A DNA stretch of 64,000 bases from Nannocystis sp. (GTDB lineage: Bacteria > Myxococcota_A > Polyangia > Nannocystales > Nannocystaceae): the NCBI GenBank assembly GCA_016712315.1, contig JADJRG010000013.1:937501-1001500 (forward strand), given 5' to 3'. Shown in pieces: positions 19,801-28,675 of this stretch; the stretch's first letter is position 1, and each line of letters begins with the position of its first letter. A model generated the notes under the pieces. The model was not told the DNA's origin. It was given only the letters and a program-made list of their open reading frames with translations, and ran no database searches. The position numbers were made by a program, and so were the translations under genes.

Positions 19801-21492
19801 GTGCTGCTGACCAAGATTTGGGCCGCGATCCTCGCATGCCTGGCGACTGCGTTCCTCGCTGGCATGTTCCTGTTGTCCTTTGGTACCGCCTCTGGCTTCT
19901 CGGACGCCGACCGCGCCGCGATTCAAGCGACCGCCAAGGCTGGCGTCGCTGCGCTGGCGGCGGAGATCCAGGCGTCGCCGGTCTCCCGCGCGCCAGCGAT
20001 CCTCGCGGATCCTGACGTCAAGCGCGCCTTGGACCCAGCCCCGCCGCCGACCGGCAAAGAGAAGGGGACGCCGCCGCCGCCGCCCGCGCTAGAGCAGGTC
20101 TTCTACGACGCGACGATGGCGCAGCTGCTCAGCGACTACCCGGAGATGACGATCGGCCTGCTCAGCGGCAGCGGAGCCATCCTCGCCTCCGCCGGCCGGG
20201 CCACCGATCAGATCGCCGAGGTCACCGCCCTCGCCCAAGGCGTGCAAGCCGCTCAAGAGGACCAGTTCTCGGCGACCGTCGGCGGCACCGTCCAGGTGGT
20301 CAAGGTGACGCGCGCCGACAGCCAAGGGCGCCGCCTCGTCGCCTTCATGCCGCTCAACCTCGGCGCCGGCTCGTTCGTGCGAGGCGTGCTCGGCACGGAC
20401 AGCCCCGCCGGGATCGTCCGCGACGGCAAGGTGCTCGGCGGCCTCATCGGCGATCAACCGGTCAGCGCGGAGGTCGAAGCGCTCACCACGGAGCACGGCA
20501 AGTCCGTCCCGAGGAACGGCGTCAGCGAGGTCTACAGCGTCGGTGAAGGCCTGAGCGCGCGGATCGGCGCGATCGGTCGGATCCCGGGCCCCGCGGGTCA
20601 AGGCGAGAAGGGCACCATGCTCGTCGTGCTCTCCGCCAACACCGCCGCGGCCGGCCAGAAGGACCTCGGCGGCGCGATCTCTGACGCCCGCGCCGCCGGT
20701 ATGACCAGCCGGCTCAACTGGCCGCTGATCATCATCTTCCTGCTCGTCAGCCTCTCGCTCGCGCTCTACCTGCCGACCCTCGAGGGCACCGGGCCGATCC
20801 GTCGGCTCACCAACGAGTTCCGCGCGATGATCAAGGGCACCCAGCAGCAGCTCTTTTACGACACCTACTCGGGCCCGATCGGCGAGCTCGCGCAGGCCGC
20901 CGTCGCGTATCACGAGACCCTACGCGCGGCCCTCCAGTCGGCCGAGCTCGACATGCCTCCCGAGGGTGACGGCGCCGGCGGCACGCGCAGCCATCGCCGC
21001 GTCGGCGGCGGCAACACCCGCGGTCACAAGCGAGTGCCGACCGGCCGGACCGGCGCGCAGCAGGCCCTCGGCGCGGAGCCGGCGCCAGCCCCCGCCCCGG
21101 CCGATCCCGATGAAGCGCCGACCATGGCGCACCAGGCCGTCGGCGGCCGCGGCCCTGGTTTTTACACCATGCCCGCGACCAACAAGCCGCTGCGCTCCCG
21201 CGAGACCGTCATCGGCAACCTCATGACCTCGGACGCCGACCCACAGGTCGCCGAGGCCCCCAAGGACGACGCCGTCCGCGAGGCCTACTACCAAGAGGTG
21301 TTTGAGGAGTTCGTCAAGTTCAAGGTCGAGAACCAGGAGAGCACCGAGGGCCTCACCTACGACAAGTTCGCCACCAAGCTGCGCGGCAACACCGCTGAGC
21401 TGATGAAGCGCCCCGACGTCAAGGACGTGCAGTTCTCCGTCTACCTCAAGGACGGCAAGGTCGCCCTCAAGGCGCGCGTCGTCCGCGGCTGA
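19801..21492 (+). CDS. MXAN_5187-like membrane sensor/adaptor protein
   Basis: The 563-residue protein starts at a GTG and has an N-terminal membrane helix (IWAAILACLATAFLAGMFLL), a large extracytoplasmic domain (about residues 30-305) resembling double-Cache or PAS-like sensors, and a second helix (LIIIFLLVSLSLALYLPTL). The cytoplasmic part has a HAMP-like start (RRLTNEFRAMIKG), a basic, Gly/Pro-rich linker, and a C-terminal module (YDKFATKLRGNTAELMKR to VQFSVYLKDGKVALKA). That last module is what I associate, from memory, with the myxobacterial MXAN_5187 family. No kinase or methyl-accepting domain is seen. It has its own promoter candidate and a strong terminator, so it is probably monocistronic. 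Confidence 0.72.
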   Translation: MLLTKIWAAILACLATAFLAGMFLLSFGTASGFSDADRAAIQATAKAGVAALAAEIQASPVSRAPAILADPDVKRALDPAPPPTGKEKGTPPPPPALEQVFYDATMAQLLSDYPEMTIGLLSGSGAILASAGRATDQIAEVTALAQGVQAAQEDQFSATVGGTVQVVKVTRADSQGRRLVAFMPLNLGAGSFVRGVLGTDSPAGIVRDGKVLGGLIGDQPVSAEVEALTTEHGKSVPRNGVSEVYSVGEGLSARIGAIGRIPGPAGQGEKGTMLVVLSANTAAAGQKDLGGAISDARAAGMTSRLNWPLIIIFLLVSLSLALYLPTLEGTGPIRRLTNEFRAMIKGTQQQLFYDTYSGPIGELAQAAVAYHETLRAALQSAELDMPPEGDGAGGTRSHRRVGGGNTRGHKRVPTGRTGAQQALGAEPAPAPAPADPDEAPTMAHQAVGGRGPGFYTMPATNKPLRSRETVIGNLMTSDADPQVAEAPKDDAVREAYYQEVFEEFVKFKVENQESTEGLTYDKFATKLRGNTAELMKRPDVKDVQFSVYLKDGKVALKARVVRG

Positions 21493-21514
21493 GCGCCTCA
21501 CCGCTGCGAGCCCT

Positions 21515-21551
21515 CGGGAGGGTCGGTACGCCGACCCTCCCGCTTTTTTTT
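21515..21551 (+). terminator. Strong rho-independent terminator
   Basis: A perfect 12-bp GC-rich stem (21515-21526 with 21531-21542, loop TACG) is followed by eight T residues (21544-21551). It lies 22 bases after the stop of the MXAN_5187-like gene and separates it from the peptide deformylase gene. This is the best canonical terminator in the window. Confidence 0.92.
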
Positions 21552-21583
21552 GCGGCGATGATTTCGGGCACAATCACCGCGCC

Positions 21584-22159
21584 ATGACGCTCCTCAAGAT
21601 CGCCCAGATCGGCCACCCCATCCTCCGCCAGCCCGCCCGCCCGGTCGACCGCGACGAGCTGCTGGGCGCCGAGTGTCAGCGCTTCATCGACGACCTCATC
21701 GAGACCATGCACGACGCCGCCGGAGCCGGCCTCGCCGCCCCGCAAGTGCACCGCTCGCTGCGGATCTGCGTCATCGAGGTCAAGGACAACCCGCGCTACC
21801 CCTACAAGCCCAACATCCCGCTCACGATCCTCGTCAACCCGGTGCTCGCCCCGATCTCTGAGGAGCGCTTCGTCAATTTCGAGGGCTGCCTGTCCGTGCC
21901 GGACCTACGCGGGCGCGTGCCTCGCCACGCGGAGCTGCGCGTACGCGCCTGGGATCGCCACGGCGAGCCGATCGATCAGATCGTCCGCGGCATCACAGCC
22001 GGCACCTACCAGCACGAGTGTGATCACCTCGACGGCGCGCTCTTCGTCGATCGCGTCGAAGATCCGCGCACCTTCTGCACCTGGAAAGAATTCGCCCGCC
22101 ACCACGAAGCGACCTTCCGCGAGCAAGTGCGAGCGATCGTCGCCCGCTACGGCTCCTGA
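21584..22159 (+). CDS. def: Peptide deformylase
   Basis: Peptide deformylase removes the formyl group from new N-terminal methionines. The 191-residue protein has all three motifs: GAGLAAPQ (motif 1), EGCLSVP (motif 2, with the metal Cys) and QHECDHLDG (motif 3, HExxH with two metal His and the catalytic Glu). The usual downstream partner fmt is absent. It begins after a strong terminator, so it has its own promoter, which I could not identify. Confidence 0.96.
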   Translation: MTLLKIAQIGHPILRQPARPVDRDELLGAECQRFIDDLIETMHDAAGAGLAAPQVHRSLRICVIEVKDNPRYPYKPNIPLTILVNPVLAPISEERFVNFEGCLSVPDLRGRVPRHAELRVRAWDRHGEPIDQIVRGITAGTYQHECDHLDGALFVDRVEDPRTFCTWKEFARHHEATFREQVRAIVARYGS

Positions 22160-22242
22160 GCGCCGCGCCGCGATCGACCCACGAGGCCACCCGCGAGGCC
22201 ACCCGCGGCCCGCTGCGGCTGTCCCAGCGCGCTGACGGTGGT

Positions 22243-23745
22243 ATGTTTGCGCCGCCCGTGAAGCCCCTACGCCGCAGCGTGATCGCCGTCCTCGGCTCTG
22301 CCGTCGTCCACGGCCTGCCGCTGGTCACTTTCGCGACCTGCGGCTTCAACGTCGACATCGAGCTGCCCGAGTTTGAGTTCGAGCTCACCGAGGTCGAGTT
22401 CATCGACCCTGACCAGCAGCTCGGCGAAGGCGCCCCGGAGCCCGAGCCGCCGCCCGAGCCGCCGCCCCCGGAGATCCCGCCCGAGGTCCCTCCGGAGCTC
22501 CCGCCCGAGGCCGACAGCGACGGCGCCGCCGAGCCAGAGCCAGAGCCAGAAAAGCCGAAACCAAAGTTCGGCGACAAGAAGTCCCGCGTCGACAGCCTCG
22601 GCCCTGCGAACAGCAATTTTTTTATGCTGCTCGCCGCGAAAAAAGTCGCCGGCCTCTCGTATGCCGACTCCGTCGTCGAGATCATGGCGGCCCTCCCCGA
22701 CTTTATTTTTATTATTGAGGGCGGCGGCTTCCATGCGCTGCGCGACTTCGAGTACCTCGTGATCGCCAGCCCTGACATCCGCGACCTCACCCAGACCTTC
22801 CTCGCCGTCGAGTACAAGCTACCGCGCGCCGAGATGCAGGCCGGCCTCGACCGCGCCGCCGCCGAGCGCGGCCAGAAGATCCCCTGGGAGGAGCGGGACG
22901 GTCACCTCATGGGTAACCCGATCCCCCTCGACCCTGGCAAGCGCGACTGGGATCCGCGGTGGTTCGTCTTCCTCGACGACAAGGTCGCCGTCTACGTGCG
23001 CGAGGAATTTTTGCCGCAAGTCCTCACCGGCCCTGACCAAAAGAAGGGCAAGACCGCGGGCAACTTCGTCGCCAACCTCACCAAGATCCGCACCTTCGCC
23101 GCCCGCGAGCCCAAGGCCGGGCTCCAGATGCAGCTCAAGGACATCCACGCGAGCGTCAAGATGGTGAAGACCCCCTTCACCATCCCCGACGCGATCGAAG
23201 TGATGGCCGAGGCCGCCGCCGAGCCCGAGCTGGTCGTCAAGATGGAGTTCCTGGACGCCCCCGCCGCGTTGACCTTTGAGGGCGAGTGGCGCGACCTCCT
23301 CCCCAAGTTCATCGACGACCGCGTCCCGATCCTCTTCCGCGGCCTCGCCCGCGGCCTTTATGATCAGATCGAGCTCACCCGCGACGACGGTGGCGTCCTC
23401 CTCCGCTCCAAATTCTCCAAAACACAGGCCACGCTGATCCTCGACCAAGTCGCCGCGATGTCTGGAAAGATGCTGCGCCGCACCCCGGAGGAGCTGGAGG
23501 AGTCTCGCCGCCGCCGCGACGAATTGTGGAAGGCCCGCCAAGGCGGCAAGGTCCCCCCCTCCGTCGCCCTCGAGCAGCTCAACCAGGCCAAGCTCCCAGG
23601 CAAGGCGACGCCTCCCGCAGGCGAAGCCAGCCCCCCTGCCGCCGGGGATCCACCGCCCGCGGGCCCGCCCGCCGAGCCACCCGCGAGCCCGCCCGCCGAG
23701 CCGCCCGCGAGCCCGCCCGCCGAGCCGCCGTCGACGCCGCCGTGA
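22243..23745 (+). CDS. Membrane-anchored proline-rich protein, unknown
   Basis: This 500-residue protein begins with a basic N-terminus and one membrane helix (SVIAVLGSAVVHGLPLVTFA), then an acidic Pro/Glu linker (about residues 60-105) that recalls TonB-type periplasm-spanning arms. A globular domain of about 300 residues follows (KVAGLSYADSVVEIMAALPDF onward, with WFVFLDDKVAVYVREEF). The C-terminus is Pro/Ala-rich with three copies of an eight-residue unit. No TonB C-terminal domain is evident. I do not recognise the family; an envelope role is inferred. It ends 50 bases before the selD start. Confidence 0.65.
   Translation: MFAPPVKPLRRSVIAVLGSAVVHGLPLVTFATCGFNVDIELPEFEFELTEVEFIDPDQQLGEGAPEPEPPPEPPPPEIPPEVPPELPPEADSDGAAEPEPEPEKPKPKFGDKKSRVDSLGPANSNFFMLLAAKKVAGLSYADSVVEIMAALPDFIFIIEGGGFHALRDFEYLVIASPDIRDLTQTFLAVEYKLPRAEMQAGLDRAAAERGQKIPWEERDGHLMGNPIPLDPGKRDWDPRWFVFLDDKVAVYVREEFLPQVLTGPDQKKGKTAGNFVANLTKIRTFAAREPKAGLQMQLKDIHASVKMVKTPFTIPDAIEVMAEAAAEPELVVKMEFLDAPAALTFEGEWRDLLPKFIDDRVPILFRGLARGLYDQIELTRDDGGVLLRSKFSKTQATLILDQVAAMSGKMLRRTPEELEESRRRRDELWKARQGGKVPPSVALEQLNQAKLPGKATPPAGEASPPAAGDPPPAGPPAEPPASPPAEPPASPPAEPPSTPP
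23662..23733 (+). repeat. Three 24-bp tandem repeats in coding sequence
   Basis: Three nearly identical 24-base units encode PPAEPPA preceded by Gly or Ser at the C-terminus of the protein at 22243. Copy number could change by slippage or recombination. Confidence 0.85.
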
Positions 23746-23795
23746 GCCCGCAGCGCGAGCGAGCCGCGCGAGCGAAGATTGCTATTGTGCGCGCC

Positions 23796-24878
23796 ATGTC
23801 GAACGAGCGCCCCGCCGATCTCACCGAGCACCGCCTCACCGCCTACGCGCGCGGCGGTGGTTGAGCCGCCAAGCTGCGGCTCGCGGATCTGGTCCAGGTC
23901 CTGGAAGGGCAGCCCTCGCCCGCGCATGAGGGAGGCGTGATCGTCGGCAACGAGTTTGCGGACGACGCCGCGGTCGTGCGCTTCGGCGACGACGACGATC
24001 GCGCCCTCGTGCTCACCACCGACGTGATCACGCCGATCGTCGACGACCCCGCCACCTTCGGCGCGATCGCGGCCTGCAACGCCTTATCGGACGTCTACGC
24101 GATGGGAGGCCGCCCCCTCTACGCCCTCTCCCTCGTCTTCTTCCCCGACGATCGCCTGCCGCTCGCCATCTTGCGAGAGATCATGCGCGGCGCCGCCGAG
24201 CTCTGCGCCCGCGCGGGCGTCGCGATCGTCGGAGGTCATAGCGTCCGCGACGCCGAGATCAAGTACGGCCTCGCCGTCACTGGTGAGGTCGAGCGCGCCG
24301 AGATCTTCAGCAACCGAGGCGCCCGCGCCGGCCAGCGCCTCATCCTCACCAAGGCGCTCGGCACTGGGATCCTCGGCTCGGCGATCCGCGGCGGCGTCGC
24401 CTCGGCCGCCCAGCTCGACGCGGCCATCGCCAGCATGACCCACCTCAACGCCGGCGCCCTCGTGTGCGCCCGTCGATGGCGCGTCAGCGCCGCCACCGAC
24501 GTCACCGGCTACGGCCTGCTCGGCCACCTCCGCAACCTGCTCCGCGGCTCCGGGCTCGCCGCGCGCCTCGAGCTCCCGCGGTTACCCGCCCTACCTGGCG
24601 CCTTGGAGCACTGCGCCGCCGGCGTCGTCCCTGGGGGCACCCGCGCCAACCTCGCGTTCATGAGGCCGATGCTCCGCGATCACAGCGGCGATCCCCACCG
24701 CCTCTTGCTCGCCGCCGACGCCCAGACCAGCGGCGGCCTGCTGCTCTGCGTCGACGCCGCCGACGCACCGGCGCTGTGTGCAGATCTCCGCGCCCACGGC
24801 GAGCTCGCCGCGGAGGTCGGCGAACTCGTCGCTCCCGAGGCCAACGACGCGGCCGTCGGCCACATCGAGCTCACCTGA
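23796..24878 (+). CDS. selD: Selenophosphate synthase containing selenocysteine (TGA read through)
   Basis: SelD makes selenophosphate from selenide and ATP. Read from the ATG at 23796 the frame meets TGA at codon 23 (23862-23864) and continues to the stop at 24876-24878, giving 360 residues; E. coli SelD has 347. The TGA falls exactly at the catalytic position: LTAYARGGG-Sec-AAKL aligns with LTQYSHGAGCGCKI of E. coli, Sec at Cys17 and Lys26 at catalytic Lys20. After the TGA come VGNEFADDAAVVRF, TTDVITPIVDDP, GGHSV and TDVTGYGLLGH. No alternative start after the TGA would restore the catalytic residues. A candidate SECIS hairpin follows the codon, and selA and selB are both nearby. Confidence 0.92.
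23862..23864 (+). other. Selenocysteine codon (TGA) in selD
   Basis: The in-frame TGA lies between a GGG tripeptide and AAKL, where other SelD proteins have Cys or Sec. Sequence on both sides aligns with SelD without a gap, so this is recoding and not a frameshift or nonsense mutation. Confidence 0.9.
23873..23913 (+). promoter_or_regulatory. Candidate bacterial SECIS element in selD mRNA
   Basis: An outer stem GCTGC/GCAGC (23873-23877 with 23909-23913) encloses an apical hairpin TCCAG/CTGGA (23893-23897 with 23901-23905) whose loop is GTC. The apical AGGUC resembles the AGGUCU loop of E. coli fdhF, in which a loop GU contacts SelB. The GU here lies about 36 bases after the TGA, farther than in fdhF. 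A competing stem (AGCCGC with GCGGCT, 23864-23881) begins inside the TGA. Confidence 0.45.
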
Positions 24879-24879
24879 G

Positions 24880-25263
24880 CTACGACGGCTCGGTCGCGCC
24901 GTCATCGCCGCTGAGGTACGCGATCTGCCGCACCATCTCGAGCAAGCGTCGGCGGGTCCGTTCGCCCTTGATCCGGAATTCGACCCCCATGCCTGGGTTC
25001 CCCGGCTCGGAGCTCTGCCACTTCACCTCGCCGCCCAGCTCCAGCGCCTCGCCCTTCTTCTCGCCCTCGCGCGCGGGCGGCGTGAAGCGCAGGCGCAGCA
25101 GCGTGCCAGGCGGGCAAGGCTCGCTCGTGCGGATGAAGATCCCCATCGACGAGATGTCGGTGATGTACGCGTACAGGAACGTGCTATCGGCCGCATAATC
25201 CACCTCGAGGTTGACCGCGTGGCGGGCCTCTCGACGGCGGTTCTGCGGGCGTTGCGCGGACAT
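24880..25263 (-). CDS. PilZ-domain protein
   Basis: This 127-residue protein is a single PilZ domain. The cyclic-di-GMP-binding elements are present: an Arg-rich RREARHAV motif (RxxxR) near the N-terminus and DISSMGIFI (D/N-x-S-x-x-G). The loop LRLRFTPP and the strand GMGVEFRI also fit. PilZ proteins change activity or partner on binding c-di-GMP, often affecting motility or surface polymers. Its ATG overlaps the stop of the PP2C gene in a TAATG arrangement, so the two are translationally coupled. It converges with selD, one base apart. Confidence 0.86.
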   Translation of the reverse strand: MSAQRPQNRRREARHAVNLEVDYAADSTFLYAYITDISSMGIFIRTSEPCPPGTLLRLRFTPPAREGEKKGEALELGGEVKWQSSEPGNPGMGVEFRIKGERTRRRLLEMVRQIAYLSGDDGATEPS

Positions 25264-26036
25264 TAGAGGTTACACTGCACCAACATCGCGGTGATGTTGT
25301 CGTTGCCGCCGGCGCGATTCGCCTGGTCGATCAGGTCGGCGACCGCCGCCTCGAGGCTCGGCGCTTGGCTACAGATCGAGTGAATGCTCGGATCTTCGAG
25401 CATGCCGCTGAGGCCATCGGAGCAGAGCACGAAGAGATCGCCGTCGTTGATCTCGAATTTTTTGATATCGACGACCACGGTGTCGCGCATGCCGAGCGCG
25501 CGCGTGATCACGTTCTTGTGGGGGAAGTTGCGCGCCTCCTCCTCGCTCATGTCGGGGCGCGCGTCTTTGTAGTCCTCGAGCAGCGAGTGGTCGCGCGTGA
25601 GCTGCGAGATCTTGCCGTTCGCGACCCGATAGCAGCGCGAGTCGCCGACGTGGGCGACGTAGGCGTTATCGCCGACGAACATGCACGCGACCATCGTCGT
25701 GCCCATGCCGCGCAGGTTCGGGTTCTTCATCGCCGACTCGAAGATCCGTTGGTTCGCCAGGCGGATCGCCGCGACCATCCGGTTCTCCGGGTAGGAGAGG
25801 CTCGGGTCGTAGCGAAAGGGCCACGTCGCGTCCATGTCCTTCGAGTGCTGATAGAACTCGTTCATCACGTCGGAGGCCATCTTGCTGGCCACCTCACCGG
25901 ACGCGTGGCCGCCCATGCCGTCCGCGACGATGAACACCTTCTCGTCCTCGATGAGCGAGAAGTAGTCCTCGTTGTGACTGCGCTTCATGCCCACGTCGGT
26001 CTTGGCAGCGTAGCGGATTCGCACAATAGGGGGCAT
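25263..26036 (-). CDS. PP2C-family serine/threonine phosphatase
   Basis: The 257-residue cytoplasmic phosphatase has the bacterial PP2C (PstP/PrpC-like) motifs: KRSHNEDYF, IVADGMGGHASGE (metal Asp), VGDSRCYR, CSDGLSGML (metal Asp) and GGNDNITAMLV (metal Asp). It probably reverses Hanks-type kinase phosphorylation. The first in-frame Met is at 26069, but 26036 gives the standard N-terminus (PPIVRIRYAAKTDVG) and was preferred. It is followed without gap by a PilZ gene, which links phospho- and c-di-GMP signalling in one transcript (inference). Confidence 0.93.
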   Translation of the reverse strand: MPPIVRIRYAAKTDVGMKRSHNEDYFSLIEDEKVFIVADGMGGHASGEVASKMASDVMNEFYQHSKDMDATWPFRYDPSLSYPENRMVAAIRLANQRIFESAMKNPNLRGMGTTMVACMFVGDNAYVAHVGDSRCYRVANGKISQLTRDHSLLEDYKDARPDMSEEEARNFPHKNVITRALGMRDTVVVDIKKFEINDGDLFVLCSDGLSGMLEDPSIHSICSQAPSLEAAVADLIDQANRAGGNDNITAMLVQCNL

Positions 26037-26137
26037 CCTAGCGCAGCTCACGTGCGGCTGAAAGGACATGTTGCGGGGCGACGTCCAGCGGCATTCGCGC
26101 AGTGGGCGCCGCCGCGAGGGTAGAGGATCCTTGAGCC

Positions 26138-27430
26138 ATGGTCTTGACCGCGGAGATCCTCAGCATCGGCGACGAGCTCCTGAGCGGCGACATCGTCAAC
26201 ACCAACCTCGCCGAGATCGCCCGAGCGCTGCGTCAACACGGCGTCGTCGTCGAGCGGGCGCTTTCGGTCCCTGACGAGATCGACGCGATCAGCCGCGCCT
26301 TACGTGCCGCCCTCAGCGTCGTTGATCGCTGCATCGTCACCGGCGGACTGGGGCCGACCTCAGACGATCTCACGGCCGCGGCCGTCGCCGCCGCGTGTGA
26401 TCTCCCCCTGGTCCGCCACCCCGAGGCCGAGGCGCAGGTGATCGCCTACTTCGCCGCGCGAGGCCGCAGCGCCGACGCCACGCAGCTCCGCCAAGCCGAT
26501 CTCCCCGAGGGCGCCGCCGTGCTCGCCAACCCGATCGGCTCGGCGCCCGGCTTCGCCTGCGCGCTCGGCCGCGGTGAGGTGATCTGTCTACCCGGTGTGC
26601 CGCGTGAGATGCGGGCGCTGCTCGCTGAGGTCGTACTGCCGCGCCTCGCCGCGACCGGACGCCTGCGCCCGCGCGCCCGCCGGATCTACCGCACCCTCGG
26701 CCTCGGCGAGGCGGATCTCGCCGCCCACATCGAGCCGATCGCCGCAGCCGCGCGGGGCACCCGCGCGCTGCGCCAGCTCGTCGTCCACTACCGCGTCGCC
26801 GCCCCCGAGGTTTTTATAACCCTCGAAGCTGGCGACGCGGCCGCCGCTGAGGCCGCCTTACGCGAGCTCGACGCGCCGATCCAGGCGCGCCTCGGCGGCG
26901 TCCTCTACGGGATCGGCGAGGCCGAGCTCGCCGTCCGGGTCGGCCGCGCCCTCGCCGAACACGGCCTCCGCGTCGCCGCCGCCGAGTCGTGCACCGGCGG
27001 CAGGGTCGCCGCCCTGCTCACCGCCACCGCCGGCTCCTCCAGCTATTTTCACGGCGGCGTCGTCGCCTACGACAACGCGATCAAGACCGCCCTGCTCGGC
27101 GTGCCCGAGGCCACCCTCGCAGCGCACGGGGCCGTCTCGGAGGCGACCGCGCGGGCGATGGCCGAGGGCCTCCTGCGCGCCTTCACCGGCCACGCCGAGC
27201 TCGCCGTCGCGATCACCGGGATCGCCGGCCCTGGCGGCGCGAGCCCCGACAAGCCCGTCGGCACCGTCGACTTCGCGGTCGCCGACGCCGCTGGCACGAC
27301 GCACCGCCGCCTCCACCTCCGCGGCGATCGCCCGACCATCCAGCACAGCGCCGCCATGTGGGCGCTGCGCCTCGTCTGGGATCGACTCGTCCAGCGCGGC
27401 CTCGGCCGCGTCCTCGAGCTGGACCGCTGA
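26138..27430 (+). CDS. cinA: CinA: competence/damage-inducible protein, NMN amidohydrolase type
   Basis: The 430-residue protein has both CinA halves: an N-terminal molybdopterin-binding-like domain (AEILSIGDELLSGDIVNTN, VTGGLGPTSDD, LPGVPREM) and a C-terminal nicotinamide-nucleotide amidohydrolase domain (AAESCTGGRVAALLT with the catalytic Ser, VVAYDNAIK, ITGIAGPGG). CinA recycles pyridine nucleotides by deamidating NMN, and in several bacteria it is co-expressed with recA, which follows here after 78 bases. Confidence 0.94.
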   Translation: MVLTAEILSIGDELLSGDIVNTNLAEIARALRQHGVVVERALSVPDEIDAISRALRAALSVVDRCIVTGGLGPTSDDLTAAAVAAACDLPLVRHPEAEAQVIAYFAARGRSADATQLRQADLPEGAAVLANPIGSAPGFACALGRGEVICLPGVPREMRALLAEVVLPRLAATGRLRPRARRIYRTLGLGEADLAAHIEPIAAAARGTRALRQLVVHYRVAAPEVFITLEAGDAAAAEAALRELDAPIQARLGGVLYGIGEAELAVRVGRALAEHGLRVAAAESCTGGRVAALLTATAGSSSYFHGGVVAYDNAIKTALLGVPEATLAAHGAVSEATARAMAEGLLRAFTGHAELAVAITGIAGPGGASPDKPVGTVDFAVADAAGTTHRRLHLRGDRPTIQHSAAMWALRLVWDRLVQRGLGRVLELDR

Positions 27431-27508
27431 TCAGCGGCGCGACGCCGCGTTACGCGCCCCGAGCGCGGCGTAGCGACTTCGCGCGCGGGCTGTTAGGGTG
27501 CTGCCCCC

Positions 27509-28657
<1,149 letters not shown>

Positions 28658-28675
28658 GGGTCTTCGGGGCGCGAC

